Shown piece after piece: positions 6,897-14,153 of a stretch of DNA of 18,777 nt. The first letter of the stretch is position 1, and the number at the start of each line of letters is the position of its first letter. The notes under the pieces were generated by a model. That model saw nothing but the letters and a program-made list of their open reading frames with translations. It searched no databases and was not told the origin of the DNA. The DNA is from Erythrobacter sp. GTDB taxonomy: Bacteria > Pseudomonadota > Alphaproteobacteria > Sphingomonadales > Sphingomonadaceae. The position numbers and the translations under genes were made by a program. The DNA lies in NCBI GenBank assembly GCA_002695185.1, contig NZOF01000179.1:22481-41257 (forward strand), given 5' to 3'.

Positions 6897-7297
6897 TCCG
6901 CCGCGCCCTGCGCTGGCTCCTCGCCATTTTTTACGCCTTCGCGGGAATCATGCACCTATCGAAGCCCGAACCTTTCCTCAGCATAATGCCGGGGTATGTG
7001 CCTGTGCCGGAAGCGGTGGTTTTCTGGACTGGTGTGGCGGAGCTCTTGGGTGCTGCGGCTCTGGTTCAGCCGTGGTCGAAGCAAATCCGGAAAGCGGGCG
7101 CTATCGGCCTTGCACTTTATGCGATCTGCGTTTTCCCGGCGAACGTTCACCATTTCGCACTGGATATGGCGCGTGAGAATGGGGGATTTGGCTTAGCCTA
7201 TCACATCCCGCGCATGATAGCGCAGCCAGTGTTGGTATGGCTGGCTTTATGGGTCGGCGGCGTCACGGACTGGCCGTGCCGCCGCCGTCCTCAGTAA
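6893..7297 (+). CDS. DoxX-like four-helix membrane protein
   Basis: A 134-residue integral membrane protein resembling the DoxX/DoxD family: RWLLAIFYAFAGIMHLSKPEPFLSIMPGYVP at the N-terminus with the family's helix-x-x-AGxxHL..P..F..I.P pattern, then about three more hydrophobic segments (roughly 42-60, 70-90, 105-125) and a basic end. DoxX-type proteins are linked to redox stress or quinone metabolism in some bacteria, but this subgroup is uncharacterised. It overlaps the DUF427 stop by four bases (ATGA). A short dyad (ATCAC/GTGAT) lies in the 14 bases before the convergent SWIB gene. Confidence 0.88.
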   Translation: MIRRALRWLLAIFYAFAGIMHLSKPEPFLSIMPGYVPVPEAVVFWTGVAELLGAAALVQPWSKQIRKAGAIGLALYAICVFPANVHHFALDMARENGGFGLAYHIPRMIAQPVLVWLALWVGGVTDWPCRRRPQ

Positions 7298-7311
7298 TCA
7301 CTAATCGGTGA

Positions 7312-7563
7312 TCAGGACATGTGCTTGGAAACGGCACCGGTCATCTTGAACATGGAGATCTGCTCCTTGCCGATAACTGCACCCAGCTTGTCGTCGGGAT
7401 TGATCATGCGCTTGTCCTGCGGATCCTGCAGGTTGTTCGCCTTGATGTGATCCCACACCTTCGAAGTGACCTGAGCGCGGGTCATAGGCCCCTTGCCGAC
7501 TACATTTTCAAGTTGCGGCGAGAGATTCACCGGCTTCTGGAGTGCGTTGTTCTTGCCTGCCAT
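7312..7563 (-). CDS. SWIB/MDM2 domain protein
   Basis: An 83-residue protein made almost entirely of a SWIB domain (PF02201): MTRAQVTSKVWDHIKANNLQDPQDKRMINPDDKLGAVIGKEQISMFKM matches the family's R-x-x-v-x-x-x-iW-x-Y-I-K-x-n-x-L-q-d-p-x-n-k-r-x-I-x-x-D-x-x-L pattern. In eukaryotes SWIB is part of chromatin remodellers and MDM2; in bacteria small stand-alone forms occur in Chlamydia and alphaproteobacteria, perhaps as nucleoid or topology proteins (family knowledge; role unproven). AGGAAG at about 7570-7575 precedes the ATG. It lies 34 bases downstream of the PEBP gene on the same strand and is probably co-transcribed with it. Confidence 0.92.
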   Translation of the reverse strand: MAGKNNALQKPVNLSPQLENVVGKGPMTRAQVTSKVWDHIKANNLQDPQDKRMINPDDKLGAVIGKEQISMFKMTGAVSKHMS

Positions 7564-7597
7564 TTTCAGCTTCCTTTCAGTTGGCTGTTATTATGAA

Positions 7598-8179
7598 TCA
7601 GTCTTCGATATCGAGGTCTTCGGCATCCAGTTCTTCGATTTCATGCCCTTCGAAACGGGCGGTGAGAACGGCTGCGGCCATGACGTGGTTCTTGATGTTC
7701 TTGCGGAAATCCTCGTAGCCGGCACCCGGCATGAGCGTGAGTGGCAGATCGAGCGCGTAGAGCTGGAAAACATACCGGTGCTGCACGCCCAGCGGCGGAT
7801 CGGGCAACAGCCATTCCGAATTACCGACCGCGTTCTTTCCCGTGCGGGGCGGAGCTTCACCTTCAAAAAGCGCGCCCTTCTGGCCCTTGAGACCCCAGAC
7901 GAGCCAGTGGATCTTACCGTCCTCGGCATCTTCCACGATCAGTGCGAGTTCCTGCGTTCCCGGAGGCGGCGCTGTCCACTCCAGAGGCGGAGCGACTGCA
8001 TCTTCCTCGGCTGCAGTGAAACTCGGATCGAGCTCACCGCCATGCTTGAAAGCGGGGCTTGTCAGAGTGAAGCCTCCCTTACCCAGCAATTTTTCTTCGC
8101 CGACTTCACTAATCGTGAGGGCGCCCTTGGCATCTCCGCCGATTGCTTGCTGAACCCATGCGGGGGTACCGGTACTCAA
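7598..8179 (-). CDS. YbhB/YbcL-type PEBP family protein (Raf kinase inhibitor-like)
   Basis: A PEBP-fold protein (PF01161), 193 residues from the chosen TTG. Family blocks are FTLTSPAFKHGGELDPSFT, APPLEWTAPPPGTQELALIVEDAED, IHWLVWGL, and GKNAVGNSEWLLPDPP..QHRYVFQLYALD, which form the anion-binding pocket. Bacterial YbhB/YbcL proteins are small soluble ligand-binding proteins of unclear role; no signal peptide is seen, so cytoplasmic. The start is TTG at 8179 because GGAG (8188-8191 on this strand) is well spaced and the protein then begins STGTPAWVQQAIGG. An ATG at 8260 would add 27 residues without a good ribosome site or family similarity. The tail is very acidic (EIEELDAEDLDIED). Confidence 0.9.
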   Translation of the reverse strand: MSTGTPAWVQQAIGGDAKGALTISEVGEEKLLGKGGFTLTSPAFKHGGELDPSFTAAEEDAVAPPLEWTAPPPGTQELALIVEDAEDGKIHWLVWGLKGQKGALFEGEAPPRTGKNAVGNSEWLLPDPPLGVQHRYVFQLYALDLPLTLMPGAGYEDFRKNIKNHVMAAAVLTARFEGHEIEELDAEDLDIED

Positions 8180-8293
8180 GATAATTACTCCATAATTCGT
8201 TGGCGCAGTGCTGCGCGCTGGATGAGGAAAGACTAGGCGCTTCTTTTGGGCGATGGCCATGCCTACCGACCGAATTTATGGCCTTTTTGCCTC

Positions 8294-8323
8294 CGCTCGC
8301 CCGGTTTTCCACCGGTATGAGCG
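8294..8323. promoter_or_regulatory. Nested hairpin in the PEBP/S41 divergent gap
   Basis: CGCTC (8294-8298) and GAGCG (8319-8323) enclose CCGGT (8301-8305) and ACCGG (8311-8315) around TTTCC, giving a two-part stem. It lies in the 263-bp region between the divergent PEBP (start 8179) and S41 (start 8443) genes. It could be an operator or a leader structure; no promoter can be tied to it with confidence. Confidence 0.35.
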
Positions 8324-8358
8324 AAATTTTCCCGGCCATCAGCCCTTTTTCACGTGGT

Positions 8359-8388
8359 GCTTGCCCATATCATGGCAATTGGGCAAGC
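8359..8388. promoter_or_regulatory. Perfect 9+9 bp dyad upstream of the S41 protease gene
   Basis: GCTTGCCCA at 8359-8367 is repeated exactly inverted as TGGGCAAGC at 8380-8388 with a 12-base spacer. Half-site centres are 21 bases apart, two helical turns, which suits a dimeric DNA-binding protein on one face. It ends 54 bases before the ATG at 8443, so it would overlap or lie next to the promoter. A leader hairpin is the alternative. Confidence 0.5.
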
Positions 8389-8442
8389 TTCCGTCAGTTG
8401 GGTCGCGGGTAAGCAGCCACGAGCGGTTTGGGGAGAATGATA

Positions 8443-9885
8443 ATGAAATTGGGTCGCACATCCATGGGCGCGCTAGCCGCCTCCTGTGCAATGGCGCTTG
8501 CAGCATGTGGCGGCGGGGATAGCTCAGGAACAAGTGGTGGTAACTCACCTCCGATCGGGGGAGGAGGCGGTGGCAGTGCTGGAAATGACCAGTGCAGTCT
8601 GTCCTCACGCCAGGATTGGGCACTCTCGGTGCTTCAGGAATGGTATCTCTTTCCCGACCTGCTAGATACCAGCGTCGACAAGGCAAATTACAATGATCTG
8701 CAATCCTACCTCGATGCCCTCGTCGCACCCGCCCGAGCGCAGAACAAAGATCGATTTTTCACCTACATCACTTCGATCGAGGAAGAGAACGAACTGATCA
8801 ATAGCGGGTCCAATGCCGGTTTCGGATTCCGCTTGATCTATGACGTGTCGAACAATCGGGTTTATCTTGCCGAGGTGTTCGAAAGCGGCCCCGCCTTTCC
8901 TGCAGGCTTCGACCGTGGAACCGAGATCTTGCAGATCGGATCCAGCAGCGTGGCCTCCCTGATGGCAGCCGGCGGCCCGCAGGCCGTGTCCGATGCGTTG
9001 GGACCCAATGATCCCGGGGTCAGCCGAAGCTTCCGAATCCGAAGCGTCGGTGGGGTCGAAAGCACAGTCTCAGTGACCAAGGCAGACTATTCTCTCGATC
9101 CTATTTCCAATCGCTATGGAGTGAAAATCCTCGATGATGGCGCAGGCGAGAAAGCAGGATACATAAATCTGCGCACATTCATCGTCCAAGACGCTGGCCC
9201 TCAGCTTCGTGAGGCTTTTGCGCAGTTCCGGCAGCAGGGCGTAACGAATGTCATTCTCGACTTGCGCTATAACGGAGGCGGCCTCGTATCAGTCGCGGAG
9301 TTGCTCGGCGATCTTATGGCTGATGGTTTGGAAGGGCAGGTATTCTCCAAAACGCTCCTGCGCCCGTCGAAGTCGGCCGAAAACTCGACTGATCTGTTCC
9401 AGAACCAGCCCGAACAAATCCGCGCAATGAAACTTGCGGTCATCGGACGGGGTGGAACGGCATCGGCGAGCGAACTGGTCACCAATTCCATGATACCTTA
9501 CCTCGGCGACAATATCGCGCTCGTCGGTATGAACACATATGGCAAACCGGTTGGCCAATATGCATTCGACCGCTCAGCGTGCGATGATCGCCTCCGTGCG
9601 GTGACTTTCAAGACAGTGAACGCTGATGGCCAAGGAGAGTACTTCAGCGGGCTAGCCAGCGTGATGCCAAACACTTGCCGGGCCGGAGACGATATCTTTA
9701 CCCAGCTCGGCGACCCGGCCGAAGCCTCCGTACAGACGGCTCTCGATTTCCTTGGAGGGCGGACATGCACGCCGATCATCAGCGGAAATCAGGTGACCCG
9801 CGCTTCGATAAATAGCGGCCAGTCGAAACTGATCCAATCAGATAGACCCAATGCATTCCAGCGGGAAAACCCAGGGGTGTTCTAA
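8443..9885 (+). CDS. S41 family peptidase lipoprotein (CtpA/Prc-like)
   Basis: A 480-residue serine protease of the C-terminal processing peptidase family (PF03572). The signal peptide ends in lipobox LAAC with Cys22 lipidated, followed by a long Gly/Ser-rich tether (about 23-48). A PDZ-like domain spans about 125-210 (GFGFRLIYDVSNNRVYLAEVFESGPA..GTEILQIG). The S41 core holds the LDLRYNGGG motif at about 272-280, catalytic Ser343 in GTASASE, and Lys368 in NTYGKPVG, at the same 25-residue spacing as the Ser/Lys dyad of Prc and CtpB. The ATG at 8443 is preferred over the TTG at 8428 and ATG at 8437 because GGAG (8432-8435) is then 7 bases away. It probably trims envelope proteins from the membrane's periplasmic side. 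Membrane of residence cannot be read with certainty; Gly at +2 favours the outer membrane. Confidence 0.94.
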   Translation: MKLGRTSMGALAASCAMALAACGGGDSSGTSGGNSPPIGGGGGGSAGNDQCSLSSRQDWALSVLQEWYLFPDLLDTSVDKANYNDLQSYLDALVAPARAQNKDRFFTYITSIEEENELINSGSNAGFGFRLIYDVSNNRVYLAEVFESGPAFPAGFDRGTEILQIGSSSVASLMAAGGPQAVSDALGPNDPGVSRSFRIRSVGGVESTVSVTKADYSLDPISNRYGVKILDDGAGEKAGYINLRTFIVQDAGPQLREAFAQFRQQGVTNVILDLRYNGGGLVSVAELLGDLMADGLEGQVFSKTLLRPSKSAENSTDLFQNQPEQIRAMKLAVIGRGGTASASELVTNSMIPYLGDNIALVGMNTYGKPVGQYAFDRSACDDRLRAVTFKTVNADGQGEYFSGLASVMPNTCRAGDDIFTQLGDPAEASVQTALDFLGGRTCTPIISGNQVTRASINSGQSKLIQSDRPNAFQRENPGVF

Positions 9886-9893
9886 TAAGAGGT

Positions 9894-9919
9894 CGGGCCG
9901 CAGCTCAGGCTGTGGCCCG
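9894..9919 (+). terminator. Stem-loop terminator after the S41 gene
   Basis: An 11-bp stem (arms 9894-9904 and 9909-9919, one G-U pair) closes a TCAG loop 8 bases past the stop codon. The bases that follow (ATGCTTCTTC) are only moderately T-rich. It lies between convergent genes (S41 and the DUF3429 gene) and could serve both. Confidence 0.7.
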
Positions 9920-9959
9920 ATGCTTCTTCAGCGATTTGCGGCTAAAGCGATGGAAGCGG

Positions 9960-10415
9960 TTACGCGAGCGCTGCTGCAATAGTCATGGCACCAAGGCCCA
10001 AGGAAAGCGGCGCGCGAAGATTAAGCCACCAGCGCGGAGTAAGCGAAGAAAGCCTCGCATCAGCAGCAAGGGCGATCAACAAGCCTGCGCCCAGCATTAC
10101 CAGCAGTGGTTCGATGGAAAGCCATCCCAACAGTTGTACTCCCAATCCTGCGGCGGCGATCAGGCTTGGCACGACAGCGGCGATCCATACCCACGCCAGT
10201 CCGCCCCTTCTTTCTGCAGCGGGAGCCCCGGCGGCGATTCCCCACCATGTTCCGCCAAGAAATGTGAAGATCAGCGCGGCATAGATGGCGGCGCATTGCT
10301 GGGCCAATGTCCGCCATTCTTCCGGACCTGTATAGGCAATCACCAAACATGCGATCTGCGGTGCCAAGCCCAATAAGCCGAGCAGGCGAGGCCAGCTTGG
10401 AACTGTGCGCATCAT
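9960..10415 (-). CDS. DUF3429 family membrane protein
   Basis: A 151-residue multi-pass protein matching DUF3429 (PF11911): RLLGLLGLAPQIACLVIAY at the start, the conserved YAALIFTFLGGTWWGIA in the second helix with paired Trp, then VWIAAVVPSLIAA, LVMLGAGLLIALAAD and a C-terminal LNLRAPLSLGLGAMTIAAAL. About five membrane helices; located in the inner membrane. Function unknown. Two ATGs in a row begin the gene, with only a weak ribosome site. It follows the lipoprotein gene by 27 bases on the same strand, so the two probably share a transcript. Confidence 0.9.
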   Translation of the reverse strand: MMRTVPSWPRLLGLLGLAPQIACLVIAYTGPEEWRTLAQQCAAIYAALIFTFLGGTWWGIAAGAPAAERRGGLAWVWIAAVVPSLIAAAGLGVQLLGWLSIEPLLVMLGAGLLIALAADARLSSLTPRWWLNLRAPLSLGLGAMTIAAALA

Positions 10416-10442
10416 GCTCGCTTTCGGATAATGCGCCTGACT

Positions 10443-10880
10443 TCAGGCATTGTCGATAACCGCGCTCGGTTGTTCGTTTGTCCAAGCACAGCCGTTACGC
10501 TGCTCATCCGCGATCCGCAGCGTCGCGGTGTAAGGATATTTTCGGTCGCTCATCCCGTCAGAACACTCACCGGGGGTTACCATCAGATCGAAGCTCTCAC
10601 CGTTCATCGTGCCGGTGAAGGAAACACCATTATTTCCGGCGAATCGCTGAACGCTGAAGCGCACACCGTCCTGGTTCTCAGGGGTCGAGTAACGGGCGCT
10701 ACCTTGAGCTATGGCACCGTTCCAAAACGGTTCGGTTCCTGTGAAGTACACGGTCTCATCCGGGGTGATCGCATCGAACGCATGCGTAGGCCCGCTTCCC
10801 GGAGCGCCTTCGCCCGATTGGCAGCCCGCCAAGAACAGAAGAGCAAAAGTAATTGCGACAGGTTTCAATCGAAGTCTCAT
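10443..10880 (-). CDS. Lipoprotein with GTEPFW motif (COG3650-like)
   Basis: A 145-residue exported lipoprotein: signal sequence MRLRLKPVAITFALLFLAGC with lipobox LAGC and Cys20. The mature part has the GTEPFWNGAIAQG motif (about 48-60) and a C-terminal block with ECSDGMSDRKYPYTATL and NGCAW. The two cysteines (Cys in ECSDG and NGCAW) are spaced to form a disulphide. These features match the COG3650-like uncharacterised lipoproteins; a ligand is unknown. It is the first gene of a pair with the DUF3429 gene. The 162 bases upstream (10881-11042) hold no other gene or clear promoter. Confidence 0.85.
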   Translation of the reverse strand: MRLRLKPVAITFALLFLAGCQSGEGAPGSGPTHAFDAITPDETVYFTGTEPFWNGAIAQGSARYSTPENQDGVRFSVQRFAGNNGVSFTGTMNGESFDLMVTPGECSDGMSDRKYPYTATLRIADEQRNGCAWTNEQPSAVIDNA

Positions 10881-11042
10881 ATTTCAGCAAGCGAACCAGA
10901 TGACTGATACGCAAAATCACGGGAGCTTGCACGCTGCCTACCGCGAAATCAGGTCAGCGCGCAATCATCCGCTAGCCATCGAGACGGTAGCCTTCTGATC
11001 GAAGGGCCACTCAACGGTCTGGCTAAATACCCTTGGTCTTGG

Positions 11043-12002
11043 TCAGTTTCGTCCGAACAACCTTGCCATCAGACCTTTCTTCTCCGGCTCCGGTTCCGGC
11101 TCGCTCTGTGCCAACCGTTTACGTAAATCGGCACCGGATGGCGGTTCCTTTATCTCCTCAACCTCGCGTCTCGTAATCATCGAGGCCGGAAGAAGTTCTG
11201 CCATCTGCGGCGCTTCTTCGACCTGTCGGGGTGCAGGCCTCTGCCCTTCTAAGACACCGTGGACGGATACAGCATCCGGCTTCATATCGACCATCCCGGT
11301 CAGAACAGGGACGTTGTTCGGCAATGGCCTTTCCCGGCAGATTTTCTCTACCGCGCGATGGAAAAGCAGGGCACGCCACCAGCAGGCGAGCACGTATTCC
11401 ACATAGCGCTTGGGCGCTTCCTCCGGAGCGTTATCACGGAAGAAATGGCGCTCCTTGTGGTGAACCAGTGCGGTGTTGATTGCGGAAAGCCCGTTGCATT
11501 CGAGAAAGACCTCGATGTCCTCGTCATAACCAGCCCAAGCCGGACCTTCTTCGGCGAGCGCCTGTTCGATCAATGTCGCTTCATCAGCTTGACTGAAAGC
11601 AAAGGGATCGTCGCTATACAATCCGAGCATCATGTAGGGATGATGGACTTGCCCCTTTTCGAACGCTCTATCGGCCTCGTTCGCAATTGCCAGGGTAATC
11701 CCGGTAATGGCATCGCCTTCGGCAAGCTCGATCGCTTCCTGTAATTCTTCCCATCCGGAGATAGAGACCCGGTCCGGGTCATCTATCAGACACCGCGTTG
11801 CGAGTTCCGTGTCAAGAGATTGAAGCTGCATTTCGAGATAACGCTGAGCGTTATTCAATTCGCCCTTGTGGAAATACTCGTGCATCACGGCCATCCACTG
11901 GTCTTCGCCTTCCTGGGTGGCGAATTGCTTCTGAAGTTCATGCATCGTCTTGGGGTCCGTCAACTCGGGTTCGAGGGAAAGATGCCAAGAATTTCTCACC
12001 AT
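11043..12002 (-). CDS. Unrecognised 319-residue protein with amphipathic tail
   Basis: I do not recognise the family. From the ATG at 12002 the protein is 319 residues, rich in Glu, Leu and Ala and mostly helical, without a signal peptide or clear membrane helix. Features are HEYFHKGELNNAQRYLEMQ near the start (TPR-like in feel), WWRALLFHRAVEKICRERPLPNN about two thirds in, and a Pro/Glu-rich linker (SEPEPEPEK) before the short basic-hydrophobic end KKGLMARLFGRN. That tail could bind a membrane or a partner (inference). The reading frame stays open upstream to 12251, but that part is antisense to the signal-peptide gene at 12094, so the later ATG is chosen; its ribosome site is weak. It is divergent from 12094 with a 91-bp gap. 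Confidence 0.75.
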   Translation of the reverse strand: MVRNSWHLSLEPELTDPKTMHELQKQFATQEGEDQWMAVMHEYFHKGELNNAQRYLEMQLQSLDTELATRCLIDDPDRVSISGWEELQEAIELAEGDAITGITLAIANEADRAFEKGQVHHPYMMLGLYSDDPFAFSQADEATLIEQALAEEGPAWAGYDEDIEVFLECNGLSAINTALVHHKERHFFRDNAPEEAPKRYVEYVLACWWRALLFHRAVEKICRERPLPNNVPVLTGMVDMKPDAVSVHGVLEGQRPAPRQVEEAPQMAELLPASMITRREVEEIKEPPSGADLRKRLAQSEPEPEPEKKGLMARLFGRN

Positions 12003-12034
12003 CCCATTAACCGCATCATCCGAGGTAAGCCCCG

Positions 12035-12060
12035 GGAACGCCGCGGATGGCGGGAGCGTT
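12035..12060 (+). promoter_or_regulatory. EcfG-type general stress promoter, perfect match
   Basis: GGAAC at 12035-12039, a 17-base spacer and CGTT at 12057-12060 match the EcfG consensus exactly. The ATG at 12094 lies 33 bases past the -10 element, the expected place, with GAGG at 12088-12091 between. It sits in the 91-bp gap between divergent genes and points at the exported protein gene. Confidence 0.8.
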
Positions 12061-12093
12061 GATCCAGCAAGACGAGATACTCGGAGTGAGGAA

Positions 12094-12675
12094 ATGAGAT
12101 TCACACCCCAAATGCTGGGTGCAGCGGCAGTTATAGGGATGGCGGGAGCGGTAAGCGGAGCAGCCATCGGCGAAAGCCCTATCCTTACCAGAAGCCACTC
12201 AGACAGCTTGCCGCAATCGACAGTTGTTTCGACGGCAAACAAATCGCTCACACAACGCGGCAGCCCCCCTGACCATTACCCGCTCGAGACAAAACATGGC
12301 ACGATTGAAGTAGCCGAGCTCGCCCTTCATGGCCGATTGCGGGAGCGTGGCGGCAAGATGTGGTGGGAAGATCGTGAGACGGATGATCGGGCCGAAATGA
12401 ATGGGGAATACGATTTCTACCGCACAGCGAGCCCCGAACGCATTGCTCACGAAGAAAGATTGCTCGCCTTTACCCGCGGACGCGCTGATCTATCGAGGAT
12501 CGAAGAAGATACGTTCGTCCCCTCACGGTCAAGAGTGCGGGCAGAAGCTCCGATGGCGCTGGCTGAGCCGGTAGAACTATCGATTCAGGACACGGGCATT
12601 TCTCAAGGAAATGAGCAGCGCGCCGGTAAGGCTAAGACAATCGATGTGTCCGTGGTTCTTGCTCTGCGAGATTAA
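12094..12675 (+). CDS. Exported protein of unknown function under EcfG-type promoter
   Basis: A 193-residue protein with a signal peptide (MRFTPQMLGAAAVIGMAGAV, cleavage near SGA-AIG). I do not recognise the family. The mature part is hydrophilic and charged: LHGRLRERGGKMWWEDRETDD with paired Trp, then NGEYDFYRTASPERIAHEERLLAFTRGRADLSRIEEDTF, and a C-terminal KTIDVSVVLALRD. No cysteine is present after the signal peptide. The ATG at 12094 is preferred over upstream in-frame codons because it starts the signal peptide and sits right behind a perfect EcfG-type promoter with GAGG just upstream. Likely a periplasmic protein made under general stress (inference). It ends 28 bases before the convergent 12704-13027 gene. 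Confidence 0.8.
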   Translation: MRFTPQMLGAAAVIGMAGAVSGAAIGESPILTRSHSDSLPQSTVVSTANKSLTQRGSPPDHYPLETKHGTIEVAELALHGRLRERGGKMWWEDRETDDRAEMNGEYDFYRTASPERIAHEERLLAFTRGRADLSRIEEDTFVPSRSRVRAEAPMALAEPVELSIQDTGISQGNEQRAGKAKTIDVSVVLALRD

Positions 12676-12703
12676 GGACCGGAATAACGCCGCCACTGTA
12701 TCG

Positions 12704-13027
12704 TCAATGCTCGGCCAGTTTCCGATGTTCGTCGACGGATCGTTTCATTTCAGCCGCCTGCAAGTGCAGAGCCTGACTGGACAAGCGAATTTCGCGGCTC
12801 TGCTGGAAGAAGCCTAGCACGAGCCACAAAAAGGCAAGCGGACTGGATACGCCACCCAGAAAGTCGCCCAGTTCGTTAAGCTTTAAATCGGCGGGATTTT
12901 GCCCTTGAACAGCAAGATAGACAACCAAGCCGATTAAATAGCATGCCGTCAGCAGTAATCCCACGAGGGGTAGCCGACGGCGTTGCTTACGATCCTCCAA
13001 AACAGATTCGGGACGAGTACTGCCCAT
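12704..13027 (-). CDS. Small two-helix membrane protein, unknown
   Basis: A 107-residue protein with a basic N-terminus (RKQRRR at 13-18), a first membrane segment at about 20-41, a conserved-looking loop NELGDFLGGVSSPLAFLWLVLGFFQQ forming a second segment at about 53-75, and a C-terminal amphipathic helix (SREIRLSSQALHLQAAEMKRSVDEHRKL) that looks like a short coiled coil. Proteins with the GDFLxGxxSPLAFLWLVLG pattern are widespread uncharacterised membrane proteins. It starts 4 bases past the stop of the HPF/RaiA gene and is surely in the same transcript. Positive-inside charge places both ends in the cytoplasm. Confidence 0.82.
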   Translation of the reverse strand: MGSTRPESVLEDRKQRRRLPLVGLLLTACYLIGLVVYLAVQGQNPADLKLNELGDFLGGVSSPLAFLWLVLGFFQQSREIRLSSQALHLQAAEMKRSVDEHRKLAEH

Positions 13028-13031
13028 CTAT

Positions 13032-13376
13032 TTATATTACCTTTTCAGGACGGGGATCGTGTCCATGACGCTCGCTCTTGCCGAAATGCCTCTCAAGCCT
13101 CTGAGCCAAGGTGCCAGCGGCTCGTCGGGCCGCATCGTCCACGCTCGATGCATGTTCGGTAACACCTATGGGCTTGCCACCGCTCGGACGAGCTTCAATC
13201 GTGCAAGCCTTGTCATCAGCTCCGCCTTTGGGACCATTTTCATCGCGAACGTGAATTTCCAAGCGCGTAAGCCGGTCCTCAAATCGCGAGAGCTTTTGCC
13301 TTACCGCCGCCTCGATCCGCTCAGCGACATTCTCCGTTCCCATTACCGAACTGTCGGAATTGAACTGGATCTGCAT
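13032..13376 (-). CDS. HPF/RaiA family ribosome-associated protein
   Basis: A 114-residue protein of the S30Ae/HPF/RaiA group, which binds the small ribosomal subunit and silences translation in stress or stationary phase. It shows the family's amphipathic first strand (MQIQFNSDSSV), a helix ERIEAAVRQKLSRFEDRLTRLEIHVRDENG, and the strand DKACTIEARPSGGKPIGVTEHA followed by the second helix DDAARRAAGTLAQRLERHF. It lacks the long-HPF dimerisation domain. The tail is basic (KSERHGHDPRP). The ATG at 13376 is chosen because GAGGAG (13385-13390) is ideally spaced; the frame stays open to 13412. An EcfG-like promoter lies just upstream. This is a divergent short member, so true ribosome hibernation activity is likely but not certain. 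Confidence 0.87.
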   Translation of the reverse strand: MQIQFNSDSSVMGTENVAERIEAAVRQKLSRFEDRLTRLEIHVRDENGPKGGADDKACTIEARPSGGKPIGVTEHASSVDDAARRAAGTLAQRLERHFGKSERHGHDPRPEKVI

Positions 13377-13410
13377 GGCAAATTCTCCTCTATTTTGCTC
13401 TCTTTTACCC

Positions 13411-13436
13411 AACGTTTGGGAATAGACCCGGTTTCC
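13411..13436 (-). promoter_or_regulatory. EcfG-like promoter for the HPF/RaiA gene
   Basis: Reading the minus strand: GGAAA at 13436-13432, a 17-base spacer and CGTT at 13414-13411. Only the fifth base of the -35 box departs from GGAAC. The -10 element is 34 bases from the ATG at 13376, with GAGGAG between them. Stress induction fits the gene product. Confidence 0.55.
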
Positions 13437-13517
13437 CTCTTCCTGGCTGATTGGCGAGGCAGCTCGTCAAAGATCCTGCTTGATATTTGACTCAAAAAGG
13501 GAGTGGATACCCCTAAT

Positions 13518-14105
13518 TCAAGCGCAGCCTTCGACATACGCCAGTTGCGGCATCAATCCCACGCGGATGGCTGACACCTTCCCGTCCCGGTCGATCTCGA
13601 ACCGAAGGCGGGGATCGCCCCCAGGTTGGGTCAAATATTTCGCTGGTGCCTCCATGTAAGCATGCGGGCTGGAAACGAAGCCGGGAAAGAGCTTATTCAC
13701 CTCAGCTTCCGAGCTTCCGACAGCGATCCCCTCTTGCAATTTAAAGCGTGAATCCGAACCGACCGTTATCCGGCGTAATTCCTTACCTTCAGTCAGGCCA
13801 TAAACGCCATCGTAATCCGGCGAACTGATCGTGCGACAATCAGAATTAGGAATTTGCGCGCCCCGCTGAGCGAAGCTGCTGCCGACGGGCACGGGCTCGC
13901 CTATTTTCAGGTCCGCCAAACCCTCAAGCCGTAATGTGTCATCCGACCGCTCCTGATTTGCGGGTGTGTCGGGTGCAGCAGGCACTTCAGAGCTATCAGC
14001 GGTTTGCTCTACCGATTTCTGATCTTGACGAGACTCTCCATCCTGTGACGAACAAGCGGACAGAAGTGCAATAGAAACAGCGACGGTGAGTCCGCGAGAG
14101 TTCAC
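13518..14105 (-). CDS. Exported lipoprotein, unknown function
   Basis: A 195-residue lipoprotein: signal sequence ending in lipobox LSAC with Cys18, a disordered Ser/Asp/Glu/Pro-rich tether (about 19-58), then a folded domain beginning LEGLADLKIGEPVPVGSSFAQRGAQ. Two cysteines (in SDCRTISSPDYDGVYG and the final VEGCA) could form a disulphide. The GSSEAEVNKLFPGF segment and the LRFEIDRDGKVSAIRVG strand pair recall small beta-rich domains seen in many uncharacterised lipoproteins. I know similar sphingomonad proteins only as hypothetical. The start is GTG at 14105 with AAAGGA (14114-14119) upstream. The fasciclin gene before it has its own terminator, so this gene needs a promoter in 14106-14203. 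Confidence 0.82.
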   Translation of the reverse strand: MNSRGLTVAVSIALLSACSSQDGESRQDQKSVEQTADSSEVPAAPDTPANQERSDDTLRLEGLADLKIGEPVPVGSSFAQRGAQIPNSDCRTISSPDYDGVYGLTEGKELRRITVGSDSRFKLQEGIAVGSSEAEVNKLFPGFVSSPHAYMEAPAKYLTQPGGDPRLRFEIDRDGKVSAIRVGLMPQLAYVEGCA

Positions 14106-14153
14106 AGTTTATATCCTTTCGTACCCACAAAGTGAGCAGGTTTTTAGAAACTC

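Noticed and set aside
12003..12251. N-terminal extension of the 11043-12002 gene
   Set aside because: Antisense to the signal peptide and first part of the 12094 gene and its EcfG-type promoter; composition unlike the rest of the protein.
13343..13537. Minus-strand frame with an HTH-like stretch (ALELGVSTPFLSQIS)
   Set aside because: It overlaps the HPF/RaiA start and its promoter in another frame, has no ribosome site, and the HTH look is too short to trust.
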